A DNA stretch of 20,074 nucleotides from a virus, in the IMG/VR virus record IMGVR_UViG_3300013005_000217, positions 1 through 20,074 of that record. One strand, written 5' to 3'. The position numbers and the translations under genes are program-made. Below are positions 12,283 to 19,657 of the stretch, piece by piece; positions within the stretch are counted from its first letter, which is position 1; each line of letters begins with the position of its first letter. Below the pieces are notes generated by a model. The model was not told the DNA's origin and searched no databases. It saw nothing but the letters and a program-made list of their open reading frames with translations.

Positions 12283-12606
12283 ATGCCTAGCGAAAAACCA
12301 GTGCGTACGTCACACAATCCCGTCGAAATCGCGATTCAGGTCGCAAAAGGCGTCCGACCGCTCGCGCGGCTCATCGGCATCGCGGCGCCGTCTGTCTGGG
12401 AATGGCGCAAGCGTGGCCGCGTGCCAGCCGAGCGCGTCCTGCAGCTCGAGGCCGTCACCGGCCTTTCCCGCCACGTCCTCCGCCCGGACCTGTATCCGAT
12501 CGACATCCCGCGCCGCGGCCGACCGGCAAGAACTTCCACCGAACATCGCCCTGACCGAGCCCGACCGCGGGCGCCGCACCCGAAAGGGGCGGCCAGGGCG
12601 ACCTAA
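12283..12606 (+). CDS. Cro-like / YdaS-family transcriptional regulator
   Basis: This 107-residue protein starts at ATG 12283 right after PR. Residues 10-70 match the YdaS/Cro HTH family: NPVEIAIQVAKGVRPLARLIG, then PSVWEWRKRGRVPAERVLQLE, then TGLSRHVLRPDLYP. It should act as the lytic counterpart of the divergent repressor by binding the shared operators. Typical members end soon after 'RPDLYP', but this one has about 33 extra Arg/Pro-rich residues (PRRGRPARTSTEHRPDRARP...). That tail is either a DNA- or RNA-binding extension or a read-on into formerly noncoding sequence. Confidence 0.85.
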   Translation: MPSEKPVRTSHNPVEIAIQVAKGVRPLARLIGIAAPSVWEWRKRGRVPAERVLQLEAVTGLSRHVLRPDLYPIDIPRRGRPARTSTEHRPDRARPRAPHPKGAARAT

Positions 12607-12620
12607 CCACAGAGAGACCG

Positions 12621-13421
12621 ATGCCACGGATCAGATCCATCAAGCCCGAGTTTCCACAGTCGGAGAGCATGGGCCGAGTCTCGCGAGAAGCTCGGCTGCT
12701 GTTCGTCCTGCTCTGGACAGTTTGCGACGACGACGGGAGGACTCGCGCGGCCTCGCGAATGCTCGCGAGCCTTCTTTACCCCTACGACGACGACGCCCCT
12801 AAGAAGATTGAGGGCTGGCTGGTCGAACTCGAGCGCGAACAGTGCATCGAGCGCTACACCGCCGACGGCTCGACCTATCTGCAGGTCTGTAAGTGGCGGA
12901 ATCATCAGCGAATTGACCATCCGACAGCCTCGAAGTTGCCCGGTCCTCGCGAAGGTTCGCGAATCCTCGCGAGTGATTCGGAGCCCCTCGCGCCTGATAT
13001 GGATAGGATAGGAAGGGATAGGATAGGAATAGAGGTTCCTTCGGAACCTCTGTCAGGCGATGCGCCTGACCGCGAGGTCGTCGACCGCGTGTTCGAACAC
13101 TGGCGAACCGTCCACGGTCACCCGCAGGCCAAGCTCGACGCCAAGCGCCGCAAGCTCATCCGCGACGCCCTGAAGGGCTACTCCGAGGCGGATCTCTGCC
13201 AGGCCATCAGCGGGTACAAGAACTCACCGCACCACCAGGGCCAGAACGACAAGGCCACGGTGTACGACGCGATTGAGCTCCTGCTGCGCGACGCCAAGCA
13301 CATCGACGCCGGCCTGCGCTTCTACCGCGACCCGCCTCGAACCGACCTGTCGACGCTCACCCGGCGCAACGTCGCAGCCGTCGAGAACTGGGTGCCGCCC
13401 GAGATGAGGGCCGCGCAATGA
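12621..13421 (+). CDS. phage replication initiation protein (O-like), contains origin repeats
   Basis: This 266-residue protein starts at ATG 12621 (weak AGAGAG upstream). The N-terminus, RIRSIKPEFPQSESMGRVSREARLLFVLLWTVCDDDGR, is typical of phage winged-helix replication initiators. A low-complexity linker follows at about 105-150, then a C-terminal domain (VVDRVFEHWRTVHGHPQAKLDAKRRKLIRDALKGYSEADLCQAI) that likely contacts the helicase loader or helicase. The linker region is encoded by the repeats listed separately (TCGCGA triplet, 15-bp tandem repeat, two hairpins), as lambda's ori lies within O. The stop overlaps the loader-like gene (ATGA). Confidence 0.85.
   Translation: MPRIRSIKPEFPQSESMGRVSREARLLFVLLWTVCDDDGRTRAASRMLASLLYPYDDDAPKKIEGWLVELEREQCIERYTADGSTYLQVCKWRNHQRIDHPTASKLPGPREGSRILASDSEPLAPDMDRIGRDRIGIEVPSEPLSGDAPDREVVDRVFEHWRTVHGHPQAKLDAKRRKLIRDALKGYSEADLCQAISGYKNSPHHQGQNDKATVYDAIELLLRDAKHIDAGLRFYRDPPRTDLSTLTRRNVAAVENWVPPEMRAAQ
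12944..13070. repeat. ori: candidate replication origin within the initiator gene
   Basis: In order: three TCGCGA palindromes at exact 10-bp steps (12947, 12957, 12967), with TCCTCGCGA repeated at 12944 and 12964; a 14-bp sequence GGATAGGATAGGAA repeated at 13001 and 13016 (15-bp period, purine-rich strand); a perfect hairpin with arms AGAGGTTCC and GGAACCTCT (13031-13051, loop TTC); and a 19-bp inverted repeat GTCAGGCGATGCGCCTGAC (13052-13070). Two more TCGCGA sites 10 bp apart lie at 12753 and 12763. Origin function is inferred by analogy with lambda. Confidence 0.55.
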
Positions 13422-13945
13422 CCGCCGACGACTTCACCCGCTTCCGCTCGGTGCTCGCCGGCATGTCGAAGCTGTACGAGCGCGAGCTCGACGGCCCGCT
13501 GCTCGATGCGTACTGGCTCGCCCTGCGCGAGTGGCCGCTCGCTGAGTTCGAGCAGGCGGCAGGGCACCTGCTGGCGCACTCCCGGTTCATGCCGCGCCCG
13601 GCGGACTTCACCGAGCTGCGCAACGCCGGACGCATGACCGCAGGCGAGGCGTGGTCCGCAGCGCTGCAACACGCGCGCGGGGCATGGCGCGCAGGACCCG
13701 CGGTGCCCGAGGTCGAACGCGCCGTCCAGGCGATCGGCGGCTGGCCGGTCATCGCGGGCGCCTACGCCGACAGTCTGCAGTTCCTCGAGCGCCGCTTCGC
13801 CGACGCGTTTCGCGAGATCGAGGCACGCGTCGAGATCCGTGAGCAGCTGCCGGCCATCGCCGGTCCGAGCTCCACCTGGCGCGGACGAGTCACCGGCCCC
13901 ACGAAGGTCGCCGAGCTGCTGCCGCACCTGCGGAGGCCCGCGTGA
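13418..13945 (+). CDS. helicase-loader-like replication protein (P-like)
   Basis: The product is 175 residues from ATG 13418 (ATGA overlap with the initiator gene). The helical N-terminus ([51 protein letters not shown]) leads to a '[13 protein letters not shown]' turn. After this comes '[38 protein letters not shown]'. This layout is typical of phage proteins that follow the initiator and load or inhibit host DnaB-type helicase. No Walker motif is visible, so it would be a non-ATPase loader like lambda P. The call rests on layout and position. Confidence 0.7.
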   Translation: MTADDFTRFRSVLAGMSKLYERELDGPLLDAYWLALREWPLAEFEQAAGHLLAHSRFMPRPADFTELRNAGRMTAGEAWSAALQHARGAWRAGPAVPEVERAVQAIGGWPVIAGAYADSLQFLERRFADAFREIEARVEIREQLPAIAGPSSTWRGRVTGPTKVAELLPHLRRPA

Positions 13946-14196
13946 ACACCGACAGGCTCGTCATCGAGATCTGGATGGCCCGGAAGCTCGGCATGCCGCT
14001 CGGCTGGGACGGCGGCATCACCACGAGCGAGGACCGCCGCGAGCGCATCCGCGCCGAGATCCTCAAGCAACAGCGACAGGGCTCAATCGCCGGGCGCCAA
14101 GCCGGGCAGCCCTGCGAGACCTGGGCGCAGCTGTTCCTGCGCGTCTACGGCCAATCAATCAACCCAACCGGCAAGGAGAAAACATGCGCGGAGTGA
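13942..14196 (+). CDS. hypothetical early protein
   Basis: The product is 84 residues from GTG 13942 (GTGA overlap). The sequence ([38 protein letters not shown]) is charged and helical, with no recognised domain. Its last 13 bases overlap the SSB start and contain the SSB ribosome site. The function is unknown, probably replication-linked by context. Confidence 0.65.
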   Translation: MNTDRLVIEIWMARKLGMPLGWDGGITTSEDRRERIRAEILKQQRQGSIAGRQAGQPCETWAQLFLRVYGQSINPTGKEKTCAE

Positions 14197-14615
14197 ACAA
14201 GGTCATCGTGCTCGGGAACCTCGGACAAGACCCCGAGCTGAAGAACCTCCCGAGCGGCGGCGCGGTCTGCAATCTGCGGATCGCGACCACGGATTCGTGG
14301 AAGGACAAGACCAGCGGCGAGGCGAAGGAACAGACCGAATGGCACAGCGTCAGCCTGTTCGGGCGCCTCGCTGAGGTCGCCGCGCAGTACCTGCGCAAGG
14401 GCGCCCAGGTCTACATCGAGGGCCGCCTGCGCACCCGCAAGTGGCAGGACAAGACCGGCGCCGATCGGTACACCACCGAGATCATCGCCAACGAGATGCA
14501 GCTGCTTGGCGGCAAGGGCGACGGCCAACGCTCCGAGCGGCCCGCCCAGGCGAAGGCGCCGGCGCAGCAGCAGGCGCCGTCCGGCGATGAGTTCAACGAC
14601 GACATCCCGTTTTGA
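14184..14615 (+). CDS. ssb: single-stranded DNA-binding protein
   Basis: This 143-residue protein starts at ATG 14184 with AAGGAG (14173-14178) 5 nt upstream. An OB-fold covers residues 1-110: [24 protein letters not shown], then [31 protein letters not shown] and [13 protein letters not shown] Gln/Pro/Ala linker precedes the acidic tip DEFNDDIPF, the conserved partner-binding end of bacterial SSB. It should coat single-stranded DNA at the fork and supply the annealase with substrate. It is a full-length, canonical SSB. Confidence 0.96.
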   Translation: MRGVNKVIVLGNLGQDPELKNLPSGGAVCNLRIATTDSWKDKTSGEAKEQTEWHSVSLFGRLAEVAAQYLRKGAQVYIEGRLRTRKWQDKTGADRYTTEIIANEMQLLGGKGDGQRSERPAQAKAPAQQQAPSGDEFNDDIPF

Positions 14616-14617
14616 CC

Positions 14618-14755
14618 ATGAGCACGCTGCAGGCACTCATCGCGTGGTCGAAGGTGTTCGCGGTCTGGGCCGCGATCGCCGTGTTCTTCGGCGCGGTCGC
14701 GGGTGTCGGCATCGTGGCCGCGCGCGCGGTCGTCGCGCTGCTGTGGGGGGAGTGA
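14618..14755 (+). CDS. 45-residue membrane microprotein
   Basis: ATG 14618 follows the SSB stop by two bases, and its stop shares a base with the RusA ATG (TGATG). The product starts MSTLQALIAWSKVFAVWAAI and continues as a Val/Ala/Gly/Phe-rich hydrophobic stretch to LLWGE. It forms one long or two short membrane helices. The gapless fit between two firm genes supports it. The function is unknown. Confidence 0.6.
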   Translation: MSTLQALIAWSKVFAVWAAIAVFFGAVAGVGIVAARAVVALLWGE

Positions 14756-15150
14756 TGGACCTGCAGTTCACGCTCCCCTGGCCTCCGAGCGTGAACCACT
14801 ACTGGCGGAACTTCAGGGGCCGCATGGTCATTGGCGCGCGCGGGCGACAGTTTCGAACTGAGGCGCTCGTCGCGATTCGCGAACAGCGAATCCCGGCGGA
14901 TCACCTCGGCGGCCCACTGCGCGTCGAGCTGGTGGCAAACCCGCCGGATCGGCGACGGCGCGACCTCGACAACCTGCAGAAGGCGCTCCTCGATGCCGTC
15001 GTCGCGGCGGGCGTCATCGAGGACGACAGTTACATCGACGACCTGCGCGTGACGCGCGGGAAGGTCCTGCCGGGCGGATCGGTGACGGTCAGCATCCGAC
15101 CGCTCACCACGGAGACCGCCTTCACGACCCGCCGAGGTGCCGAACCGTGA
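14755..15150 (+). CDS. rusA: RusA-family Holliday junction resolvase
   Basis: The product is 131 residues from ATG 14755. Typical RusA features are the N-terminal 'FTLPWPPSVNHYWR' and the catalytic block 'PDRRRRDLDNLQKALLDAV' with Asp70, Asp72 and Lys76. A third acidic site follows at Asp91 in 'GVIEDDSYIDDL', the same numbering recalled for E. coli RusA. The enzyme is a homodimeric, metal-dependent resolvase that cuts four-way junctions and helps debranch replicating phage DNA before packaging. Lambdoid phages place this gene just before Q, as seen here. Confidence 0.94.
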   Translation: MDLQFTLPWPPSVNHYWRNFRGRMVIGARGRQFRTEALVAIREQRIPADHLGGPLRVELVANPPDRRRRDLDNLQKALLDAVVAAGVIEDDSYIDDLRVTRGKVLPGGSVTVSIRPLTTETAFTTRRGAEP

Positions 15151-15386
15151 CCGACCGCGACCCTCCGCTGGTCTGGACCATCAGCCGGCGGACGGAGACG
15201 AGCGAGGTGTACCTCACCGGCCTCGACCGCCACGGACAGGCGCTCTGGTGCCAGTTCTGGAACGGAGCCCTGCGCTACGCCACCGCGCGCGAGGCTCTCG
15301 ACGTCCTGCGCCTCTACGCCCATTCCGGCCAAGGCGCGGACTGGTACGTCACCCGGATCACTTTGCGCTCGCTGAGGACCTCATGA
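15147..15386 (+). CDS. hypothetical early protein
   Basis: The product is 79 residues from GTG 15147 (GTGA overlap with rusA). It looks like a compact alpha/beta protein (LVWTISRRTETSEVYLTGLDRHGQALWCQFWNG ... ALDVLRLYAHSG). No family is recognised. It overlaps the Q-like gene by ATGA. Confidence 0.65.
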   Translation: MTDRDPPLVWTISRRTETSEVYLTGLDRHGQALWCQFWNGALRYATAREALDVLRLYAHSGQGADWYVTRITLRSLRTS

Positions 15387-15748
15387 CTGCACAGCTCGAC
15401 CCGGATCTGATCAAGATCGACCAGCTGCTCGACGCTTGGGCGCGCGACGGACGGCCGGGGCAGGGCGGCGGCATGCACCCTTTGGAGCGACTGCGCCTGA
15501 TCCACGACGGCGTCGTGCTCGGCGGTGATCGTCTCTCGAACGACGAGATTATGATTCTGCTTGACCAGGCCTACCTGACCTCGCCGCCGCGGACGAAGGC
15601 GCTGCTCGATGTCTGGTACAAGTCCTCGAGCCCTGCGCAGGTGAAGGCGCACCGGCTCGGGATCTCGCGCGCGGCGCTGTACACGCATTGGCGCGCTGCG
15701 CTTTGGTACCTGCTTGGAGTCCTTCGCGCCAAAGGCTTGACTATCTAG
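15383..15748 (+). CDS. Q-like late regulator (antiterminator or HTH activator)
   Basis: The product is 121 residues from ATG 15383. The C-terminal half has a sigma-like helix-turn-helix: KALLDVWYKSSSPAQVKAHRLGISRAALYTHWRAALWYLLGVL. The N-terminal half is helical (DPDLIKIDQLLDAWARDG). Position as the last gene of the right operon, after RusA and directly before the late block with a terminator in between, is that of lambdoid Q antiterminators or DUF1133-like proteins. The role in late transcription is inferred from layout and HTH. Confidence 0.6.
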   Translation: MTAQLDPDLIKIDQLLDAWARDGRPGQGGGMHPLERLRLIHDGVVLGGDRLSNDEIMILLDQAYLTSPPRTKALLDVWYKSSSPAQVKAHRLGISRAALYTHWRAALWYLLGVLRAKGLTI

Positions 15749-15774
15749 GCGTCTAGACGACAGCGTCCGCTCAA

Positions 15775-15830
15775 CTCGGGGCGCTGCGCCCGAGACGATC
15801 CACCAAAGCTCGCCATGTGCGGGCTTTTTT
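15775..15830 (+). terminator. intrinsic terminator after the early-right operon
   Basis: AAAGCTCGC (15805-15813) pairs with GCGGGCTTT (15819-15827), 9 bp with one G-U pair and a 5-nt loop, followed by TTTTTT ending at 15830. A second GC-rich hairpin (arms CTCGGG 15775-15780 and CCCGAG 15789-15794) lies just upstream without a T tract. The pair could be the stop that the Q-like protein overrides. Confidence 0.75.
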
Positions 15831-15847
15831 CGTTTTAGGAGCACGAC

Positions 15848-16255
15848 ATGCCCGTCCAGCTGTCCACCGTTGTCCGCAACGCTCGCCTCGATGCGATCGA
15901 GACCGCCATCGGTACGAGCGCAATCCTCCGCATCCGCTCGGGCGCCGTGCCGGCGAACTGCGCCGCAGCCGACGCCGGATCGGCGCTCGCGACCATCAAC
16001 CTGCCGTCCGACTGGATGGCCGCAGCCTCGGGCGGCTCGAAGGCGCTCTCCGGCTCCTGGGTCGACTCGAGCGCCGACGCCTCGGGCACCGCTGCCCACT
16101 TCCGCCTGTACGACTCGGGCGGCTCGACCTGCCACGCGCAGGGCACCGTCACGCTCACCGGCAACGGGGGCGACATGACCGTCGACTCGTTGGCGTTCAC
16201 CGCCGGCCAGCAGTTCAGCATCACCGGCTTCACGCTGACTGACGCGAACGGCTGA
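15848..16255 (+). CDS. small virion-type protein
   Basis: The product is 135 residues from ATG 15848 with AGGAG 6 nt upstream. The N-terminus, PVQLSTVVRNARLDAIETAIGTSAILRIRSG, is followed by a beta-rich region (LPSDWMAAASGGSKALSGSWVDSSADASGTAAHFRLY ... FTLTDANG). This is a recurring phage protein type associated with virion modules, of unassigned role. It is the first gene after the early terminator, so it probably depends on late transcription. Confidence 0.75.
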   Translation: MPVQLSTVVRNARLDAIETAIGTSAILRIRSGAVPANCAAADAGSALATINLPSDWMAAASGGSKALSGSWVDSSADASGTAAHFRLYDSGGSTCHAQGTVTLTGNGGDMTVDSLAFTAGQQFSITGFTLTDANG

Positions 16256-16265
16256 GGCTGATCCC

Positions 16266-16454
16266 GTGACGACTATCACCGTAGAGCAGCTTGACATCGT
16301 CCAGGGCGCGCCCGGTTATCGCGTGGCCGAGGCCGGCACCTACGGGCTGCTCGAGCTCGTGCCGTGCCGGCGAGAAATCGACACTAACGGCCCAATCTGC
16401 GCCTTCCTCGGCGCGACCGTTGCCGGCGTTGACCCGAACGAGGTTCAGGAATGA
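16266..16454 (+). CDS. small hypothetical protein of the virion block
   Basis: The product is 62 residues from GTG 16266 with no strong ribosome site. The sequence (ITVEQLDIVQGAPGYRVAEAGTYGLLELVPCRREID) appears beta-like, with no known family. The stop overlaps the next start (ATGA, 16451-16454), which supports translation. Confidence 0.6.
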   Translation: MTTITVEQLDIVQGAPGYRVAEAGTYGLLELVPCRREIDTNGPICAFLGATVAGVDPNEVQE

Positions 16455-18586
16455 AGGCCGCAATCGAACAGCTGTTCAACGGATCGCTCGCCCAGGTTGC
16501 GATCGGCGGCGCGTATGACGCGACGAAGATCAACCGCGGCAAGCACACCGGGCAGTTCAACTTGGGCGCGGGCGCGGTCGACAAGTTCATCGGCCCGACT
16601 CCGGTCGGCGTGGCGAACCTTGCCGAAAGCCCGCTTGCGATTCCGTCCGCATACGTGTGCCCAATTAAGATCAACGACGACCTGTTCTGGATTTTTGGTG
16701 CGGATGCGACAACGGCGGCGGCGACCCGGCGGGTGCAGCTTTGGACCTTTGTTCCGAGCCTCGGCCCGGCAGGCTACACCTTCGTCGGCGCGGTGAACCT
16801 GACTTTCCCAACCGCCACCACTCACACCGTCCGGGGCTTTAGGGCGATCCTCGAAAACTACACGACCGGCACCGTGGCGGTCTCCGGGACCGGCGTTACC
16901 GGGACGGGCTCCGCGTGGGCCACAGGTCTGTCTGTTGGTTCTCGAATCGGCTTCGGCTCGACCGACCCGGCGCAGATTACGACGTGGTTTCAGATTCAAG
17001 CCATCGGATCGGACACCGGCATTACCCTGACGACCTCTGCGGGCACCATCGCGGCGGGGACGGCTTACGTCATTCAGGACCTCATGCTGGTCCACGCCAA
17101 CACCAACGCCACCGTCACGAACGGCGGGCTTTTCGTGACCAAGGGCCTGCAATATGCCGACTTCCAGAACCCGGCGTTTGCCATCCCGGCGGCGACGACT
17201 GTCGACAAGATCAAGGCGACCTACTGGCTGAAAGACGCCGCAACGATCACCAACGACGTTATCGGCGGCTGCGCTCTCGAAGATCGCGCCTCTTGGACCC
17301 AGCAGTATGTCTATGCGACCGAAGGCGCGGCGTCGTCGCTGAACGTCTATCGCTACAATATCCGCGCCCCGCTGACCCTGACCGCTGGCGCTATGGTCCT
17401 GACCGGCGCGGACATGGTCATTACCGGGGCTCAGGCAGTCACGGGCACCATCTCGCAGGCGAACAATGGCCGGGTAGCGACCCTCTCGGGGAATGGCGTC
17501 CCGTCGCTTTATCTGTTCACCACAACCCGTATCCTCCGGGTGCCTCTTGCCAATGTCACCACAGGTTCGACGACCTTCGTGGCAGACAGTATGACGGAGG
17601 TGCTCCCCGGCGGATCGAACACAAACACACCCACAAACACCTTTACTTCGCTCGACATTGCTGGGTCGATTGACAAGCTGGTGATCACCGGAGCGACCGG
17701 TACCGGCGCGGTTTACGTGACCGACTACTACACTGGCGGTCAACAGATCGACCGTCGTGCTGGGTGTCTCACAACGCAGAACCCATCTGCCCTGCGCGAC
17801 ACCGACAGCCCGATTTTCATTCATAACGTCAGCAACAACGCGCCCTTCGTTTGGGTCGAGGACGGGTGGCTTTTCTGGGTTTACAGTCAGACGACGGGCA
17901 CGACCGTCAACGCCCTGACCGTCTACCCTCTTGCGGCGGATTTGGAGTATCAGGCGGAAGTTAACAACCGAATCATCTGCCCGAAGATCCCGCTCGGCGC
18001 GACCCCGGCAAAGCTCTATCGCGCGCTGGTCAACTGCGTGGAGAACATCGGCGATCACACAATGGGCGTGTCGCCTGACGCCTACCGCATGCAGGTTCGC
18101 ACTTCGGGCATCGACGACAACTCAGGCGCGTGGACGGACGTCCCGCAGGACGGCGACCTGTCCGGCCTCGGCACTCCGAGCAACCTCCAGTTTGCGTTCC
18201 AGTTCCGTACGGCGGGGGTCATCATGCTCCCGGCGCGCATCCTGTCGCTCGCGCTCGTGTACGAGACCGACGACGCACTGCCGAGCCAGTACCGCTGGAA
18301 CTTCGGCGACTTCAACGCGGGCAACGGCACCTTCGCATGGGTGCAGACCGCGCTCTTCGGCGCGACCCCGGGCGTGCACGCGATCAACATCTACCGCGCC
18401 GACACGGACGCGCTGGTGCTGACGCAGGCCAGCAGCGGCACGACCAACGGCGACTTTGAGAACTGGAACGGATCGGCTTGGGTGGCTGGCATCGGTGCCG
18501 ATACCATAGGCCGTCGTCGTCGCTTCGTGCCCTCCGGCTCGCTGCCGGGCGGCGTGGATCTGTACGCCAAGCTGACGGTGGCCTGA
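16451..18586 (+). CDS. large beta-rich phage structural protein (fibre/adhesin-like)
   Basis: This 711-residue protein starts at ATG 16451. It is rich in Thr, Gly, Ala and Val, with almost no predicted long helices and no enzyme motif. Around residues 139-211 is a small beta domain (GTVAVSGTGVTGTGSAWATGL ... GSRIGFGST ... GITLTTSAGTIAAGTAYVIQD) of the 'V-x-G-T-G-x-W' type that recurs in phage tail and neck proteins. The rest resembles a beta-propeller-like or lectin-like virion protein. Codon use from about 16600 to 18050 is less G+C-biased by eye than in the flanks, suggesting acquisition. A receptor-contact or decoration role is inferred. Confidence 0.75.
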   Translation: MKAAIEQLFNGSLAQVAIGGAYDATKINRGKHTGQFNLGAGAVDKFIGPTPVGVANLAESPLAIPSAYVCPIKINDDLFWIFGADATTAAATRRVQLWTFVPSLGPAGYTFVGAVNLTFPTATTHTVRGFRAILENYTTGTVAVSGTGVTGTGSAWATGLSVGSRIGFGSTDPAQITTWFQIQAIGSDTGITLTTSAGTIAAGTAYVIQDLMLVHANTNATVTNGGLFVTKGLQYADFQNPAFAIPAATTVDKIKATYWLKDAATITNDVIGGCALEDRASWTQQYVYATEGAASSLNVYRYNIRAPLTLTAGAMVLTGADMVITGAQAVTGTISQANNGRVATLSGNGVPSLYLFTTTRILRVPLANVTTGSTTFVADSMTEVLPGGSNTNTPTNTFTSLDIAGSIDKLVITGATGTGAVYVTDYYTGGQQIDRRAGCLTTQNPSALRDTDSPIFIHNVSNNAPFVWVEDGWLFWVYSQTTGTTVNALTVYPLAADLEYQAEVNNRIICPKIPLGATPAKLYRALVNCVENIGDHTMGVSPDAYRMQVRTSGIDDNSGAWTDVPQDGDLSGLGTPSNLQFAFQFRTAGVIMLPARILSLALVYETDDALPSQYRWNFGDFNAGNGTFAWVQTALFGATPGVHAINIYRADTDALVLTQASSGTTNGDFENWNGSAWVAGIGADTIGRRRRFVPSGSLPGGVDLYAKLTVA

Positions 18587-18587
18587 C

Positions 18588-19400
18588 ATGGCGCTGCTCG
18601 CGGGCGGCGCATCCGCGCAGCTCGTGCGCGCATCCGGCACGGCTGGAGCGGTGCAGGGGTTCCGCGCAGACGGGGCGCTTGCGGGTGCCCGGCTCTCGAC
18701 CGCGCTGCCGTTTACCGCCCGATTCCAAGTCGGGGACGGGCTGGCGCAGCAGGGCGTCCGGGAGATCCTCGGCGCGCTCGATGTCACGCTCGGCGCGCTG
18801 ACGCTCTCGGCCTCTGGGTCGCTGGGCGGCGGCATCACCGGGTCGCTCAACGCGACGCTCGGGGCGCTGACTGTTGTCTCGACCGGGCGCCTCGAGGTGC
18901 GCGGCACGCTGGGCAGCACGCTCGGCGCGCTGACCTTGAGCGCCGCCGGCCAGCTCTCAAGCGGCGCCTCAGGCACGCTCAACGCGACGCTCGGATCGCT
19001 GACGCTCGACGCTCAGGGCCGCCTCGCCATAAGCGGCACGCTCGCGGTGACGCTCGGGGCGCTCACGGCCAACTCGGCGGGACGCACCGAGATCCGCGGG
19101 CAGCTCGACCAGACCCTCGGCGCGCTGACGCTCTCGGCCTCTGGGCAGCTTCCCATCACAGGCGCGGCCTCGGTCACCCTTGAGGCCTTGAGCCTCTCTG
19201 CGGCCGGCAGCCTCGCGCTGCGGGGCAGCCTGACGGCAACGCTCGGGGCGCTCACGCTCCAGGCGAACGGTCAGACGGTGCCCTACGAGCCCGGCGTGTA
19301 CCGCCTCGCGCGCGTGCGCGGGTCGGTCTCGGGCGAGACGGTGAGCGGTGGACGCAGCTCGACGGTGAGCGCACGCAGCAGGACGGACACGGTGCACTGA
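18588..19400 (+). CDS. repeat-rich virion protein with TLGALTLSA repeats
   Basis: The product is 270 residues from ATG 18588, one base after the previous stop. The N-terminal 60 residues are unique. Then eight copies of a 21-23-residue repeat follow (TLGALTLSASGxLxIxG), with TLGAL-type cores starting at residues 67, 90, 111, 134, 155, 176, 197 and 218. A basic Ser/Arg tail (SGGRSSTVSARSRT) ends it. Repeats of this kind occur in phage fibre or tail-associated proteins and would form stacked beta strands, a shaft-like fibre. Next to the 711-residue protein and a fibre-adaptor-like protein, a fibre shaft role is inferred. Confidence 0.78.
   Translation: MALLAGGASAQLVRASGTAGAVQGFRADGALAGARLSTALPFTARFQVGDGLAQQGVREILGALDVTLGALTLSASGSLGGGITGSLNATLGALTVVSTGRLEVRGTLGSTLGALTLSAAGQLSSGASGTLNATLGSLTLDAQGRLAISGTLAVTLGALTANSAGRTEIRGQLDQTLGALTLSASGQLPITGAASVTLEALSLSAAGSLALRGSLTATLGALTLQANGQTVPYEPGVYRLARVRGSVSGETVSGGRSSTVSARSRTDTVH
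18786..19253 (+). repeat. eight 63- to 69-bp coding repeats
   Basis: Repeat spacing in residues is 23, 21, 23, 21, 21, 21, 21. At the DNA level the common core is ACGCTCGG(G/C)GCGCTGAC, repeated with divergence. Copies are imperfect, so the array looks older than the one at the left edge. Confidence 0.8.
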
Positions 19401-19657
19401 TGATCAACCTTGACCCCAACGACAGCGCGAACGTGTCCATCACCTGGACCGACCTCGGCAACGCGACGCTGGCCTCAGTCGCCTACACGGCGATCAGTGG
19501 CGTCACGCTCACCCCGCAGGGCGTGAACGGGTCGGTGTCCACGGTGCGCGTCTCGGGCCTCGTGCACGGGCGCACTTACCAGCTCGAGGCGACGGCCACG
19601 CTGTCGACCGGCGAGACCCTCAACCGCAACGTGCCCATCCGCGCGTTCAACGGCTGA
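19400..19657 (+). CDS. Ig-like fibre-tail adaptor-type protein
   Basis: The product is 85 residues from ATG 19400 (TGATG overlap). The pattern 'DPNDSANVSITWTDLGNATLASVAYTAISGVTL ... VNGSVSTVRVSGLVHGRTYQLEATATLSTGETLNRNVPIRA' matches a small Ig-like beta-sandwich family annotated in phages as fibre-tail adaptor or head-tail joining accessory. The 'G-x-x-Y-x-L/V-x-x-x-x-x-x-x-G-x-T' end is characteristic. It probably attaches the neighbouring fibre proteins to the particle. Confidence 0.75.
   Translation: MINLDPNDSANVSITWTDLGNATLASVAYTAISGVTLTPQGVNGSVSTVRVSGLVHGRTYQLEATATLSTGETLNRNVPIRAFNG

Noticed and set aside
16445-18058. 537-codon open frame on the minus strand
   Set aside because: It is antisense to the 711-residue structural gene. 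Composition is Arg/Gly/Val-rich with no recognisable domain.
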